Source of the DNA: Bacillus sp. MM2020_4
GTDB lineage: Bacteria; Bacillota; Bacilli; Bacillales; Cytobacillaceae
Direction: 5' to 3'
NCBI RefSeq assembly: GCF_011250555.1
Contig: NZ_JAANMZ010000005.1
Span: 122,661 to 186,660, forward strand
DNA length: 64,000 nt
This document shows, in pieces, positions 1 through 8,834 of this stretch. A model generated the notes under the pieces. The model worked only from the letters and a program-made list of their open reading frames with translations. It did no database searches and was not told where the DNA came from. Positions within the stretch are counted from its first letter, which is position 1; every line of letters starts with the position of its first letter. The position numbers were made by a program, and so were the translations under genes.

Positions 1-735
1 TGGAGAAATTTCAAATGGATTTGGGTGCCAATCACCTTTATTTTAATTGGTGTACAACAGCCAATTTCATCGTATTACTTGCCGCAAATTCTGGATTCGG
101 TTGGTAATTTGCCTGAAGGTGCGGTGATAAAGATTCCCACGCCATCCGCCGGTGAAGTGTTAGCTCAAGGACTTGGACAATATACTACCCTAGGGGTGCT
201 AATCATTGTCCTTTCCACAATGGGAATTATTGCTGCAGAAAGGAAAAGCGGTGTGGCTGCGATGATTCTTGTAAAACCTGTATCCTATGGTTCTTATGTC
301 ACGGCAAAATGGGTGGGAAGTCTTTTATTACTCTGGTTTTCTTTCCTAATCGGATCCCTTTCAACATGGTACTACACAGGTATTTTATTTGATTGGATTC
401 CAGCAGCGGACTTTTTCCAGTCGTATTTTTTTTACGGGCTATGGTTTTCAGTGATAGTAACGATCACACTGTTTTTTAGTGCATCACTCTTGGCACCGGG
501 GATGGCAGGATTTTGTTCATTAGCAGTTGTCATTGTATTAAGTTTAGTAAGCAGCTCCCTTTCCAATGTGTTTGAATGGAGCCCTGCGCAGTTAACCGCC
601 TATGCGAATGAAATACTGGTAAATAGCGGTATTCCAGACGGTACCTTACCAGCTAGTTTAATAGCGGCAGGTGTCATTCTACTATTGCTATCATTCAGTG
701 TATTTATTTTCAAGAAAAAGGAGTTAGCCTCATAA
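1..735 (+). CDS. ABC-2 type transporter permease, 5' truncated by window edge
   Basis: This is the C-terminal 244 residues of an integral membrane permease. The frame is open from base 1 (W-R-N-F-K-W-I-W-V-P), so the true start lies upstream and the GTG at 25 is probably internal. About six hydrophobic segments are visible, with a cytoplasmic-type stretch A-A-E-R-K-S-G followed by I-L-V-K-P-V-S-Y that is typical of ABC-2 permeases, and a short basic tail K-K-K-E-L. The family works with a separate ATPase, expected upstream. The substrate cannot be told; drug, lantibiotic or Na+ export are all possible. No terminator is obvious before the next gene. Confidence 0.75.
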   Translation, partial: WRNFKWIWVPITFILIGVQQPISSYYLPQILDSVGNLPEGAVIKIPTPSAGEVLAQGLGQYTTLGVLIIVLSTMGIIAAERKSGVAAMILVKPVSYGSYVTAKWVGSLLLLWFSFLIGSLSTWYYTGILFDWIPAADFFQSYFFYGLWFSVIVTITLFFSASLLAPGMAGFCSLAVVIVLSLVSSSLSNVFEWSPAQLTAYANEILVNSGIPDGTLPASLIAAGVILLLLSFSVFIFKKKELAS

Positions 736-828
736 GGAAGACCTTTCGCTTTGCGAAATGATTAAGGGTATCTTATAATAGCTATTATTATATTTTTGCA
801 ATGGTTGAGATCGAAAGGATGAGGCAGT

Positions 829-1683
829 TTGATAGATCAAGTCGGTTTGGTTTTAGAAGGCGGCGGGATGCGCGGTGTGTATACTGCAGGAATCCTTGAA
901 TATTTTTTGGAAGAGGATTTATTTTTCCCATATGTAATTGGGGTTTCTGCGGGTGCCTGTAATGCTGCTTCGTATTTATCGAGACAAAAAGGGCGGAATA
1001 AAACGGTTACAATTGAATATGCCTCAGATCCCAGATATATTTCGTGGAAAAACTATTTGAAAAATCGGCAATTTTTTGGGATGGATTTTATTTTTGATGA
1101 AATTCCTAATAAGCATGTTCCATACCATTATGATGTGTTTTATGATAGTCCATCAGAATTTGTCGTTGGGACAACAGATTGCCTGACAGGAGAGCCTACT
1201 TATTATAAAAAGCAAGATTATGATCAAGAGCTGCTTACTGTTTTACGGGCATCAAGTTCCTTGCCGTTTATTGCGCCGGAAATCCGCTTTAAAGACAAGG
1301 TGTTATTAGATGGCGGTATTAGTGATCCGATTCCCATCAAAAAGGCGCAAGAGGATGGTTATAAGAAAAATATCGTCATTTTAACGAGGAATGCAGGATA
1401 TTTGAAAAAACCTTCTAAGTTTCATTTTCTTGTGAACCGGAAGTACCCAGAATATAAAGGGTTGCAACAGGCTCTTCAGAAAAGGTACCAAAAATATAAT
1501 GAAACAGTTACCTATTTGGAAGATGAAGAGCGAGCAGGAAATGCACTTATCATTCGCCCGACACAACCGTTAAAGGTTGGAAGAATGGAGAGAAACCCAA
1601 AAAGGCTAGAAGACCTATACAATCAAGGCTATGAAGATGCTAAAATGTCGATGACGTCAATTCTAAACTATATCAATACCTAA
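829..1683 (+). CDS. Patatin-like phospholipase (RssA/YchK type)
   Basis: A predicted cytoplasmic serine acyl hydrolase of the patatin family, 284 aa, acting on phospholipid or other acyl esters. The oxyanion loop E-G-G-G-M-R-G is at residues 10-16, the nucleophile elbow G-V-S-A-G has Ser40, and the catalytic Asp161 sits in D-G-G. The Ser-Asp dyad is therefore complete. The start is TTG at 829, preceded by AAAGGATGAGG. Length matches the small bacterial patatins. It is followed at once by a hairpin terminator, so it is probably a single-gene unit. The physiological substrate is unknown. Confidence 0.85.
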   Translation: MIDQVGLVLEGGGMRGVYTAGILEYFLEEDLFFPYVIGVSAGACNAASYLSRQKGRNKTVTIEYASDPRYISWKNYLKNRQFFGMDFIFDEIPNKHVPYHYDVFYDSPSEFVVGTTDCLTGEPTYYKKQDYDQELLTVLRASSSLPFIAPEIRFKDKVLLDGGISDPIPIKKAQEDGYKKNIVILTRNAGYLKKPSKFHFLVNRKYPEYKGLQQALQKRYQKYNETVTYLEDEERAGNALIIRPTQPLKVGRMERNPKRLEDLYNQGYEDAKMSMTSILNYINT

Positions 1684-1685
1684 GC

Positions 1686-1716
1686 GAAGAGTTTCCAATA
1701 CTCTTCTCTTTTTTTT
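1686..1716 (+). terminator. Intrinsic terminator after patatin gene
   Basis: GAAGAGT pairs with ACTCTTC across a 7-nt loop and is followed by a run of eight T. Confidence 0.8.
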
Positions 1717-1795
1717 GGCCACAAAAAACTTCTATCATTTTTTTGAATACTAGTAAATAAACTAAGTGTAGAGGAATTGATAAGGAGTTTTATCG

Positions 1796-2581
1796 ATGAA
1801 AATAAATAAATATTACCGGGATATAGCTAATTTGAACTTAAATGGTGGTATTGCTGCACTGGTTCCAACAATCCTAATTATTGTTTTAAATCTTTCTATT
1901 ATAAGGCATAGGGAGATCATGCTATGTACGATTCCATTTATCCTGTATAGTATTATCAGTTTTCAACTCTACCTTTTTAGAATGAGACAATCGCTAGAAA
2001 TAAGTAGAAGTCTCGTTTTATCTGGAAGGATCGATCAGTCGATATTTGAAGCAAGCCATCTTTTGGTGTTGTATAGGAACACCCAATTCTCACGCATACA
2101 CCTCTATTTTCCAGACGGCCATTTGGCAGGGATGGTAAAAAAACACCGTGGAAACGGTTGGGAACGGTTAAAACCTTCAAGAACATTTGCCCTTTACAAT
2201 TCTGATCAAGAAGTCCTCGGATTCTTTAATGTGATAGGAAGAAAATCTAGTAAGATTGATGTGTTCGGTCGAAACAGACGTTTTTTGGGCAGCTTTGAAA
2301 AAAAGCGTCTAGGTTGGAGAAAATATCAAAAGGAATTGTTCAATGAATTAGGAAGATATGTTGGTGCAATTGAAGGATCCTCTGTTTTTATGGATGAGCA
2401 AGTAATGGATATTGGTCATCAGCGGGTAGGACGACTCCGAAGAGGTTGGATGCCTTTGGAATGGAGTTCATTGTTTCCGGAACCCAATACACCAGTATTG
2501 TCATTTAATGAGGCTCTTTCAGGGGAGGAGAAACTCCTACGAATGTCATTACTCATAAACGAATATTTTATAGAAAGATAG
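1796..2581 (+). CDS. Hypothetical membrane protein with long soluble C-terminal domain
   Basis: A 261-aa protein that I do not recognise. Two hydrophobic segments at about residues 19-37 and 41-60 form an N-terminal hairpin, followed by about 200 mostly charged residues rich in beta-type alternation (for example V-L-G-F-F-N-V-I-G and R-F-L-G-S-F). The repeated V-x-G-x-F/L pattern resembles tubby/LURP-like scramblase beta-barrels, but that is a weak inference. The start ATG at 1796 has AAGGAG about 9 nt upstream. It stands alone between the patatin and dapF-like genes and no terminator is obvious after it. Confidence 0.65.
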   Translation: MKINKYYRDIANLNLNGGIAALVPTILIIVLNLSIIRHREIMLCTIPFILYSIISFQLYLFRMRQSLEISRSLVLSGRIDQSIFEASHLLVLYRNTQFSRIHLYFPDGHLAGMVKKHRGNGWERLKPSRTFALYNSDQEVLGFFNVIGRKSSKIDVFGRNRRFLGSFEKKRLGWRKYQKELFNELGRYVGAIEGSSVFMDEQVMDIGHQRVGRLRRGWMPLEWSSLFPEPNTPVLSFNEALSGEEKLLRMSLLINEYFIER

Positions 2582-2654
2582 CGATTTGGATAGTTCCCCT
2601 CTAAACCAATGTTTGATATGATGATAAATAAAACGAAATGGTGGAGGTTTTACT

Positions 2655-3638
2655 GTGCAAATCGACTTAATTAAAGGTCATGGGTCGGGAAATGATTTTC
2701 TAATCATTGATGAAATGACGAACGGTTATTCTTTTTCGGAGGGTGAACGAGCAAACCTCGCCCGGTTGTTATGCAATCGTCAGTCTGATTTAGGTGCTGA
2801 TGGGATTCTCTTTGTCATGAAGAGCGATCATGCCGATGGAAGAATGCGTGTATTTAACGCAGACGGCTCAGAGGCTTCGATGTGTGGAAATGGACTCCGC
2901 CTTGTAGCAAGATATGTTTGTGAACAGCAAGGGCTAAATGATGCAGTAATTGAAACCATGAAAGCGAATTTAAAGGTTAGCAAGCAGCAAGACCTCGCCC
3001 CAGATGTCCATACGTATCAAGTGGAAATTTCACCGGTACTATTTGAATTAAAGGCGTTACCATTAAATTTACATAAACCAACGCTTTTTAATGAAAGAAT
3101 AGCAGAATTGTCTGAGGAATTAAGATTTACCGCACTTGCCGTTCCAAATCCGCATTTAATTGCGATTGTTGAAAGCGATCAGCTGCGAATTGAAATCCAA
3201 CAACAACTCAGTGAAAAAGTAAACGGCCCTAATCTGTTATTTCCGGACGGTGTAAATGTAAGCTTTGTAAAATCGCTGCAGCCAGGGTCAATTTATGTTA
3301 GGACCTATGAACGTGGTGTAGGTTTTACAAATGCTTGTGGTACCGCAATGTCAGCTTCCTCGCTAGTTACCTGTTTAACAGGACTCAATGAATTTGAGCA
3401 GGTAACGGATGTGTATAATAATGGCGGCAGGGTTCAGTGTGTTGTCCATAAATACGAGGGAACCTACTCAATAGATCTAATTGGAAATGCTACCTATCTA
3501 TATAAAGCATCCATTGTAGTTGACCTGGATGAGGAAGTAGTTAGGTTAGCATCGAGAAATGATTTTACTGAACAGCAAACATATGAGCTGTTGCAAACAG
3601 AGGCACAGCAATTTATCGAAAAAACAATAAAAGGATAA
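2655..3638 (+). CDS. dapF: Diaminopimelate epimerase family protein (DapF-like, extended)
   Basis: A PLP-independent epimerase interconverting LL- and meso-diaminopimelate for lysine and peptidoglycan synthesis. Both catalytic cysteines are in place: Cys77 in M-C-G-N-G and Cys228 in N-A-C-G-T. The substrate-binding D-G-S-E-A, P-N-P-H and E-R-G-V-G-F motifs are also visible. At 327 aa it is about 40 residues longer than B. subtilis DapF, with an extra acidic C-terminal tail, and it is rather divergent (G-S-G-N-D-F, P-N-P-H instead of G-N-P-H). It could be a second isozyme or an epimerase of another amino acid. The start is GTG at 2655 after GGTGGAGG. Its stop lies inside a bidirectional terminator shared with ligD. 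Confidence 0.8.
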   Translation: MQIDLIKGHGSGNDFLIIDEMTNGYSFSEGERANLARLLCNRQSDLGADGILFVMKSDHADGRMRVFNADGSEASMCGNGLRLVARYVCEQQGLNDAVIETMKANLKVSKQQDLAPDVHTYQVEISPVLFELKALPLNLHKPTLFNERIAELSEELRFTALAVPNPHLIAIVESDQLRIEIQQQLSEKVNGPNLLFPDGVNVSFVKSLQPGSIYVRTYERGVGFTNACGTAMSASSLVTCLTGLNEFEQVTDVYNNGGRVQCVVHKYEGTYSIDLIGNATYLYKASIVVDLDEEVVRLASRNDFTEQQTYELLQTEAQQFIEKTIKG

Positions 3639-3660
3639 GGCGCTTGCCTTATCCTTTTTT
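3630..3660. terminator. Bidirectional terminator between dapF and ligD
   Basis: A perfect 12-bp stem (AAAGGATAAGGC with GCCTTATCCTTT) around a GCTT loop, with A and T runs on both sides. It serves the convergent genes and overlaps both gene ends. Confidence 0.85.
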
Positions 3661-5487
3661 ACCTTGTTTCAAAATTTCAAGAACGGGTGCAAATGCTTGA
3701 ATTTGTTTCGTTTGAAAATAATTCCGAAATGGATCACCCTGACTGCGAATTCGTTTGAGGGCGTTTTCCATTGTAAAGGAAACGGACTCCAACTTTTCAT
3801 TCACTTCTTCCCAATAAAGCGGGGTGGCAACACCGCCATGTTCATTTCCTCTCATTGAGTATGGGGCGACAATCGTTTTTCCTTCACTGTGTTGGACATA
3901 ATCAACATATAACCTGTTTCCGCGATTTTTTTTCATTCGTTCTATCGTAAAAGAATCGGGATCTTTAGATAGTAAATATTCGGCAATAAAGCTGGTAAAT
4001 AGCCTTGTATCATTGTAGGAAAAAACATTTTCCGGGAGTGGGAGGTAAATTTGCAAGCCTTTATTACCGGAAGTTTTGATGAATCCGATTAGATTTAATT
4101 GGTCAAGGACTTCCTTTATTAAAAGTGCCGCCTTAACAGCTAATTGAAAGGCATCCTTTGAGGGAGGGTCTAAATCAAAAACAATTTCGCTTGGTCCCTT
4201 ACTATTAATAGTTTGAAATGGGACATGGAATTCAATTGCCAGCTGATTCCCGAGCCAAACAAGGGTCTTCAAATTATTGCACAGAATATAATCTATTCCT
4301 TCAGATGGGTGTGTTTGAACAAATTCTGGTGCATAGTCGGGACAGTTTTTTTGATAAAAGGCTTCCCCAAACATTCCATGTGGATAGCGAATAACTGTTA
4401 ATAACCGATTGGTTAAAAAAGGAAGCATATAGGGAGAAATTTCTCGTAAATACAGGATATAATCTGCTTTCTGGATAGGAAGCTTTTCCCACAATGGTTT
4501 ATCTGGATGGGTAATTTCCAAATCTGAAGGCAAGTTTTTTTGCGCAAACATAAAGCGGTCATAAGTACATTCAGCAGGCTCCATATCAAAGCGAAAGCGG
4601 TCAAAATGGGGCTCCCGCAATTGATTATCATAGAGCTCCAAATATTTCACTTCGAGGCAAATGGCAGGCTCCACATAAATAAATTGATCATCCTCTCTCA
4701 CCATATTCTGTTTAATTGTTTTCTTTAATGCATCCTTCTCTTCAGGTTTAAAACCGAAAAGAACTTGACCTATTGGTAAGATGTCTTTATCCTTATAAAC
4801 TCCCACGTGAAAATAGCCATTTGTTTTCTCGAAGGAAGTAATGAAGCTGCTGACATATTTCCAATTCTTGTACTTTAGCCATAGTAACGATCGTTTCCCT
4901 TCCTCCCAAAGGCTATTTTTTGATTTGGCAATAATGCCTTCCCCATCATATAAAACCACCTTTTCCCAGAGGCTGTGAAAATCTTCGTGCGCCGTTACAT
5001 ATTGGAGCAGCTGGTCATCGTACGGATCAGGGTCTAAATGAAATCCAATGGTTTGAAATAATTTGCCCAGTTGGGCCTTTCGTTTATGAAAGGCAATAGA
5101 ATGGAGTGGCTTCCCTTTTAACATAAGTAAATCAAAAACCATCAGCCGACAGGGTGAGCGGGTTGCTTGCTGGTAAATTTTCTTTTCGGATTTTAATCTT
5201 CCTCGCACTTGGGTAGCGGAGAAATTCGCTTTGTGTGTGTTTTCGAGAGAAACTAGTTCTCCATCAAGCTGTAGTGGTAAAAATGGTTTGAATTTTTCCT
5301 CATACCGGAATAAAAACTCCTTGATCTCAGGGAACTGAGGAAATAGTTCTTTTCCGTTTCTGCTTTTTAATGTGATTCCTTTTGAATTCCACTCTAAAAG
5401 AGCCCTAAACCCATCATATTTAACCTCATACATCCAATCGGGCCTAATAGGCAAATCAAAGGTTAAACTTGGCAGCATCGGCTTCAT
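3649..5487 (-). CDS. ligD: ATP-dependent DNA ligase LigD (ligase + primase/polymerase)
   Basis: The non-homologous end-joining ligase, 612 aa, the usual Bacillus size. The N-terminal ligase domain (about residues 1-300) carries the nucleotidyl-transfer motif K-Y-D-G near residue 24, plus downstream motifs such as L-D-G-E-L. The C-terminal primase/polymerase domain (about 320-610) has V-I-R-Y-P-H-G, the acidic D-L-D-P-P motif and T-S-G-N-K-G. The 3'-phosphoesterase domain found in mycobacterial LigD is absent, as in other bacilli. The ATG at 5487 is preceded by AAGGAAGG. The gene diverges from ku; in B. subtilis this pair acts in spore DNA repair. Confidence 0.95.
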   Translation of the reverse strand: MKPMLPSLTFDLPIRPDWMYEVKYDGFRALLEWNSKGITLKSRNGKELFPQFPEIKEFLFRYEEKFKPFLPLQLDGELVSLENTHKANFSATQVRGRLKSEKKIYQQATRSPCRLMVFDLLMLKGKPLHSIAFHKRKAQLGKLFQTIGFHLDPDPYDDQLLQYVTAHEDFHSLWEKVVLYDGEGIIAKSKNSLWEEGKRSLLWLKYKNWKYVSSFITSFEKTNGYFHVGVYKDKDILPIGQVLFGFKPEEKDALKKTIKQNMVREDDQFIYVEPAICLEVKYLELYDNQLREPHFDRFRFDMEPAECTYDRFMFAQKNLPSDLEITHPDKPLWEKLPIQKADYILYLREISPYMLPFLTNRLLTVIRYPHGMFGEAFYQKNCPDYAPEFVQTHPSEGIDYILCNNLKTLVWLGNQLAIEFHVPFQTINSKGPSEIVFDLDPPSKDAFQLAVKAALLIKEVLDQLNLIGFIKTSGNKGLQIYLPLPENVFSYNDTRLFTSFIAEYLLSKDPDSFTIERMKKNRGNRLYVDYVQHSEGKTIVAPYSMRGNEHGGVATPLYWEEVNEKLESVSFTMENALKRIRSQGDPFRNYFQTKQIQAFAPVLEILKQGKKG

Positions 5488-5614
5488 TAACTTTTTTCCT
5501 TCCTTTTTTCTTTATTGTGCTTCTTTGGTGATGACTTCATCCTTTTCCATTTCTTTTTAGGCATGTAACCGAATGTTACGCCACAAAATAAAGAAAAAAG
5601 AATGGAGAATCCCT

Positions 5615-6445
5615 ATGCATACGATGTGGAAAGGAAGTATTAGTTTCGGGCTTGTGAACATCCCCATTAAGCTTCACACGGCGACAGAAGATAAAGATAT
5701 AAAGCTCAGGACCCTGCATAATAAATGCCATGCACCCATCAAGTATGAAAAAACTTGCTCTGTTTGTGGAGAAGAGGTAAAACCAGAAGAAATTGTAAAG
5801 GCATATGAATACACAAAAGGAAAATTTGTTGTGCTTGATAACGATGATTTAGAAAAGCTGAGAAAGGAAAATGAAGAAAAGGCTGTAGAAATTATTGATT
5901 TTGTCAAAATAGAAGAGATTGATCCGATTTATTTTGATCGTAGTTATTATATGTCACCTAATGAGGGCGGCGGAAAAGCTTATTCCCTATTACGCAAGGC
6001 ACTTGAAGAATCACAAAAGGTTGGTCTTGCCAAAATTATTATTCGTTCAAAGGAACAGATGGCAGTTATTCGAGTGTATGAAAATACATTGGTCATGGAA
6101 ACGATACATTTCCCTGATGAGGTTCGAAAGGCTGGAGATGTCCCTAATGTTCCTTCAGAGGATAAAGTAACGAAAAGGGAATTAGACACCGCAATATTAT
6201 TGATTGATCAGTTAACAACCACTTTTGAACCGGAAAAATATACGGATGAATATCGAACAGCCCTTCTTGAACTCATTGAATCCAAACGCAGTGGCAAAGA
6301 AACCGTTACAGCTGCAACAAAGGAACCTGCTTCAAATGTCACTGATTTAATGGCTGCCTTGCAGGCATCAATTGACCGGACTAAACCTAAAAAAGCTTCA
6401 GCACCAAGGAAAAAGGCTGCCACAAAAATGAAGAAAGAAGCATGA
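5615..6445 (+). CDS. ku: Non-homologous end-joining protein Ku
   Basis: The DNA-end-binding homodimer that recruits LigD. The protein is 276 aa from the ATG at 5615 (M-H-T-M-W-K-G-S-I-S-F-G-L-V-N-I-P), which matches the family N-terminus and has GGAGA 6 nt upstream. The longer open frame from 5573 is probably not used. The Ku core spans most of the protein and is followed by a lysine/alanine-rich tail (about the last 20 residues) typical of bacterial Ku and implicated in DNA contacts. It is divergent from ligD, with about 130 bp of shared promoter region between them. It ends at a strong terminator. Confidence 0.95.
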   Translation: MHTMWKGSISFGLVNIPIKLHTATEDKDIKLRTLHNKCHAPIKYEKTCSVCGEEVKPEEIVKAYEYTKGKFVVLDNDDLEKLRKENEEKAVEIIDFVKIEEIDPIYFDRSYYMSPNEGGGKAYSLLRKALEESQKVGLAKIIIRSKEQMAVIRVYENTLVMETIHFPDEVRKAGDVPNVPSEDKVTKRELDTAILLIDQLTTTFEPEKYTDEYRTALLELIESKRSGKETVTAATKEPASNVTDLMAALQASIDRTKPKKASAPRKKAATKMKKEA

Positions 6446-6464
6446 TGGAATACAAAATGCAAAA

Positions 6465-6496
6465 AAACCGATTCGAGGCCTCCGATCGGTTTTTCC
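6465..6496 (+). terminator. Intrinsic terminator after ku
   Basis: AAACCGAT pairs with ATCGGTTT around a 12-nt loop that can itself pair (GAGGCCTC), followed by T-rich sequence. Confidence 0.75.
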
Positions 6497-6575
6497 TTTT
6501 GGTTCATGTTCTTTCAAGTATTGATTTATCATAATTTTAAAAAGGGCTAATTAAAAGTAAAATGGAGGTAAAAAT

Positions 6576-7538
6576 ATGGTTTATAATGTACTCCTGATTG
6601 CTGATCCGGGTATAGATGATTCATTTGCTATAATGTATGCTTTACTCCATCCTCAAATAAATATTGTTGGTATTGTTAGTGGTTATGGAAACACCCCAAA
6701 AGAAAAGTCCGTAAAGAATACAGCTTATCTGGTAACATTAGGTAATAGAGAGGACATCCCCATTATTGCTGGAGCAGCCGGTCCTCTATTAGGTGAACCG
6801 ATTCAATATTATCCGGAAATTCATGGAAAGGAAGGATTAGGTCCGATTAAACCACCTGAAACAATTAAAAATTCAAACGTTTATGATTTCAACAAAATCC
6901 TTGAAATTGTTAAACAATATAAAGGGAATTTGGTGATTGTTTCTGTTGGTCGATTAACAGAGTTAGCCTTAATGTTTATCTTATATGGAAATAATGCCTT
7001 ACAGGATGTTACAGCTTTTTATATCATGGGCGGGGCATTTTTGGTGCCTGGGAATATTACTGCCGAAGCGGAGGCAAACTTTTATGTAGACCCTATTGCC
7101 GCAAATACGGTCATGGAAAAAGCACACAATATTTACTTACATCCACTAAATATTACGAATAAAGCGATCATTTCACCGGATCTCATTAACTTTCTTAGCG
7201 AAAATAGTCCAACTTCATTTAAACCTTTAATAAAACCAGCTTTTGATTATTATTATAAGGCATACCAAAAAAATGTCCCTGGGATTCAAGGCGCACCCAT
7301 GCACGATGTAGTTCCGCTAATGGCTTTAACGGACCCATTACTGGTTAAGTATATACCTCGTCGGGTAAGGGTAGAGGAATTTGGGAATGCAAAAGGAAAA
7401 AGTATCGCTGATTTTCGCCCCAAGCCAGATAAAGAACCTGCAAAAACCATTGATTATATAGGTATGGAAGCGGATATAACGAAATTTACAGCCAACTTTA
7501 TTGAAATATTTATGAAAGGTAATTCTCGTAAACATTAA
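6576..7538 (+). CDS. Nucleoside hydrolase (inosine-uridine preferring type)
   Basis: Hydrolyses the N-glycosidic bond of ribonucleosides for purine/pyrimidine salvage. The N-terminal Ca2+-binding motif appears as D-P-G-I-D-D (residues about 10-15), slightly changed from the usual D-T-D-P-G-x-D-D. The distal P-M-H-D-V-V-P motif with the conserved His-Asp is present near residue 248. Length of 320 aa is normal. ATG at 6576 follows AAAATGGAGGT. It is a single-gene unit. No clear terminator is visible between it and the cold-shock promoter. The exact substrate range cannot be told. Confidence 0.88.
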   Translation: MVYNVLLIADPGIDDSFAIMYALLHPQINIVGIVSGYGNTPKEKSVKNTAYLVTLGNREDIPIIAGAAGPLLGEPIQYYPEIHGKEGLGPIKPPETIKNSNVYDFNKILEIVKQYKGNLVIVSVGRLTELALMFILYGNNALQDVTAFYIMGGAFLVPGNITAEAEANFYVDPIAANTVMEKAHNIYLHPLNITNKAIISPDLINFLSENSPTSFKPLIKPAFDYYYKAYQKNVPGIQGAPMHDVVPLMALTDPLLVKYIPRRVRVEEFGNAKGKSIADFRPKPDKEPAKTIDYIGMEADITKFTANFIEIFMKGNSRKH

Positions 7539-7578
7539 TACAATATATTTTCAGTATTTCCTAGTTTTAGAAATTACA

Positions 7579-7607
7579 TTGACAAATCAAGAGAAACACG
7601 ATAAACT
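7579..7607 (+). promoter_or_regulatory. Sigma-A type promoter of the cold-shock gene
   Basis: TTGACA, 17-bp spacer, TAAACT. The predicted start near 7614 leaves a 5' leader of about 150 nt before the ATG at 7768, containing a small TGGGG/CCCCA hairpin around 7670-7693. Long leaders are characteristic of csp mRNAs. Confidence 0.65.
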
Positions 7608-7767
7608 TAAGTTACGCTTTAATGTTCGTTAATATTTTTGGAAGTAACTAGCCGTAACTGCACGAATATGTGGGGAATGTCTATTACCCCAAACGTGTAA
7701 GTACGTCTTTTTTATTATTTTATTGTACGAGTAACTTAAAGTGAACAAATTTTGGGGGTAAGATTCC

Positions 7768-7968
7768 ATGAAAAACGGTAAAGTAAAATGGTTTAATGCA
7801 GAAAAAGGTTTTGGATTTATTGAAGCTGACGGCGGTCAAGACGTATTTGTTCACTTCTCAGCTATTCAATCAGAAGGCTTTAAAACATTAGAAGAAGGTC
7901 AATCTGTTTCTTTCGAAATCGTTGAAGGCGCTCGTGGACCACAAGCAGCAAACGTACAAGCAGTTTAA
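7768..7968 (+). CDS. Cold-shock protein (CspA/CspB family)
   Basis: A 66-aa single-domain OB-fold nucleic-acid chaperone. RNP1 (K-G-F-G-F-I) and RNP2 (V-F-V-H-F) are both intact and the length is exact for the family. It binds single-stranded RNA/DNA and helps translation at low temperature. ATG at 7768 follows GGGGGTAAG. A terminator follows, and then a YdjO-type gene, another family reported as cold-inducible in B. subtilis. The long leader suggests post-transcriptional temperature control. Confidence 0.97.
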   Translation: MKNGKVKWFNAEKGFGFIEADGGQDVFVHFSAIQSEGFKTLEEGQSVSFEIVEGARGPQAANVQAV

Positions 7969-7981
7969 TTCCTTAACATAA

Positions 7982-8016
7982 AAGGGTGATGCAGACGATG
8001 AAGGCATCACCTTTTT
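7982..8016 (+). terminator. Intrinsic terminator after csp
   Basis: GGTGATGC (7985-7992) pairs with GCATCACC (8004-8011), followed by TTTTT. Confidence 0.85.
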
Positions 8017-8103
8017 ATCTATATATGTTCTAGAATAATAGTTTCATAACTAATCAAACATAGGTTCAAAAACAGTCATAACTAATTAAAAGGAGTGATC
8101 GTT

Positions 8104-8307
8104 TTGGCGTTTGGTAGAAAAAATGAAGAAGAAATCAAATTAGAAGAAACAAAAATCTGGGTATGCACTTCAGAGGATTGTAAATGCTGGGTTCGTGATA
8201 ATTTTAAAAGTAGTGAACTGCCGCTTTGTCCCATTTGCAAAAGTGAAATGAGCCAAACAACAAAAGAACTACAAGTTATCCATAATCATAGTAAGAATTT
8301 TATGTAA
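8104..8307 (+). CDS. ydjO: YdjO-family cold-inducible zinc-finger-like small protein
   Basis: A 67-aa protein of the Bacillus YdjO family. Two Cys pairs are visible: C-T-S-E-D-C (with a further C-K-C-W) and C-P-I-C, likely a zinc ribbon. The start is TTG at 8104 (M-A-F-G-R-K), because AAGGAG lies 9 nt upstream; the GTG at 8095 would overlap that ribosome site. Function is unknown in the family; cold induction is known for the B. subtilis member. A paralog lies at 52537-52722. It follows the csp gene. Confidence 0.75.
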   Translation: MAFGRKNEEEIKLEETKIWVCTSEDCKCWVRDNFKSSELPLCPICKSEMSQTTKELQVIHNHSKNFM

Positions 8308-8312
8308 TGATT

Positions 8313-8345
8313 ATACAGGGAGACTACTCTCCCTGTATTTTTTTA
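8313..8345. terminator. Bidirectional terminator
   Basis: ATACAGGGAGA pairs with TCTCCCTGTAT around a 4-nt loop, with a long T run downstream. It separates the convergent genes ydjO and the 8343-8627 gene. Confidence 0.85.
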
Positions 8346-8627
8346 TTCTACACGATGCTGCTGGCAATAAGTAAGGACCAGTTCTTCCTCATCCTCTTCA
8401 AGAGCAAAGTCAAGAACCGTTTCGCTGCCTCGTTCGTAAAAGTAATAACTAGTGATTTTGTCACCCGTTTCCTCACTGACATAAATTACTTTCAAACCAA
8501 TTCCTTTATCAGAATAAAGTTCATCTTCCATATCAACGTCAAGTTCAAGGAAAAATTCATAGCGATCACCCGGTAATAATCCAAATGGGTCTTCAAGTTT
8601 TTCCACTTCGTGGCCAGTAATATTCAA
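8343..8627 (-). CDS. Small acidic conserved hypothetical protein (DUF6509-like)
   Basis: About 94 aa and strongly acidic. The N-terminus M-N-I-T-G-H-E-V-E-K-L-E-D-P-F-G and the G-D-R-Y-E-F-F-L-E segment resemble a Bacillus-only small family I recall as DUF6509. This is memory, not a search. I prefer the TTG at 8627 because AAAGGATG lies 5-6 nt upstream; the ATG at 8636 has no spaced ribosome site. No membrane segment or known motif. Function unknown. Confidence 0.65.
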   Translation of the reverse strand: MNITGHEVEKLEDPFGLLPGDRYEFFLELDVDMEDELYSDKGIGLKVIYVSEETGDKITSYYFYERGSETVLDFALEEDEEELVLTYCQQHRVE

Positions 8628-8732
8628 GAGTATCATCCTTTGCGGTTTAATTAGACCTCCTTATTATACACATTTATTTAATAAGAAGGTAAATTCATCT
8701 GCCTGTAGTCATTTTGCTGATTTTGAACGATA

Positions 8733-8748
8733 TGTGAATAATTACACA
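8733..8748 (+). promoter_or_regulatory. Fnr-type half-perfect operator upstream of the dms operon
   Basis: TGTGA-N6-ACACA, one mismatch from the Fnr/CRP consensus TGTGA-N6-TCACA. A -10-like TAAGAT lies at 8777-8782, so the site is upstream of the likely promoter, although the spacing is a few bases longer than the ideal -41.5. Confidence 0.5.
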
Positions 8749-8834
8749 AACTGATTCCAAGTATGGAAGATTGAGGTAAGATAAAAATATAGAAAATTGG
8801 TAAATGAAAAAGGGAGTGTAAATCGACGGTAATA

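Noticed and set aside
5540..5614. Small inverted repeat GTAAC/GTTAC between ligD and ku as a sigma-G or repressor site
   Set aside because: Too short and the -10/-35 match to sigma-G is poor; not enough to call.
7607..7739. Long-range inverted repeat TTAAGTTAC/GTAACTTAA framing the csp leader
   Set aside because: The left arm lies mostly upstream of the predicted transcription start, so it would not be an RNA stem; likely chance.
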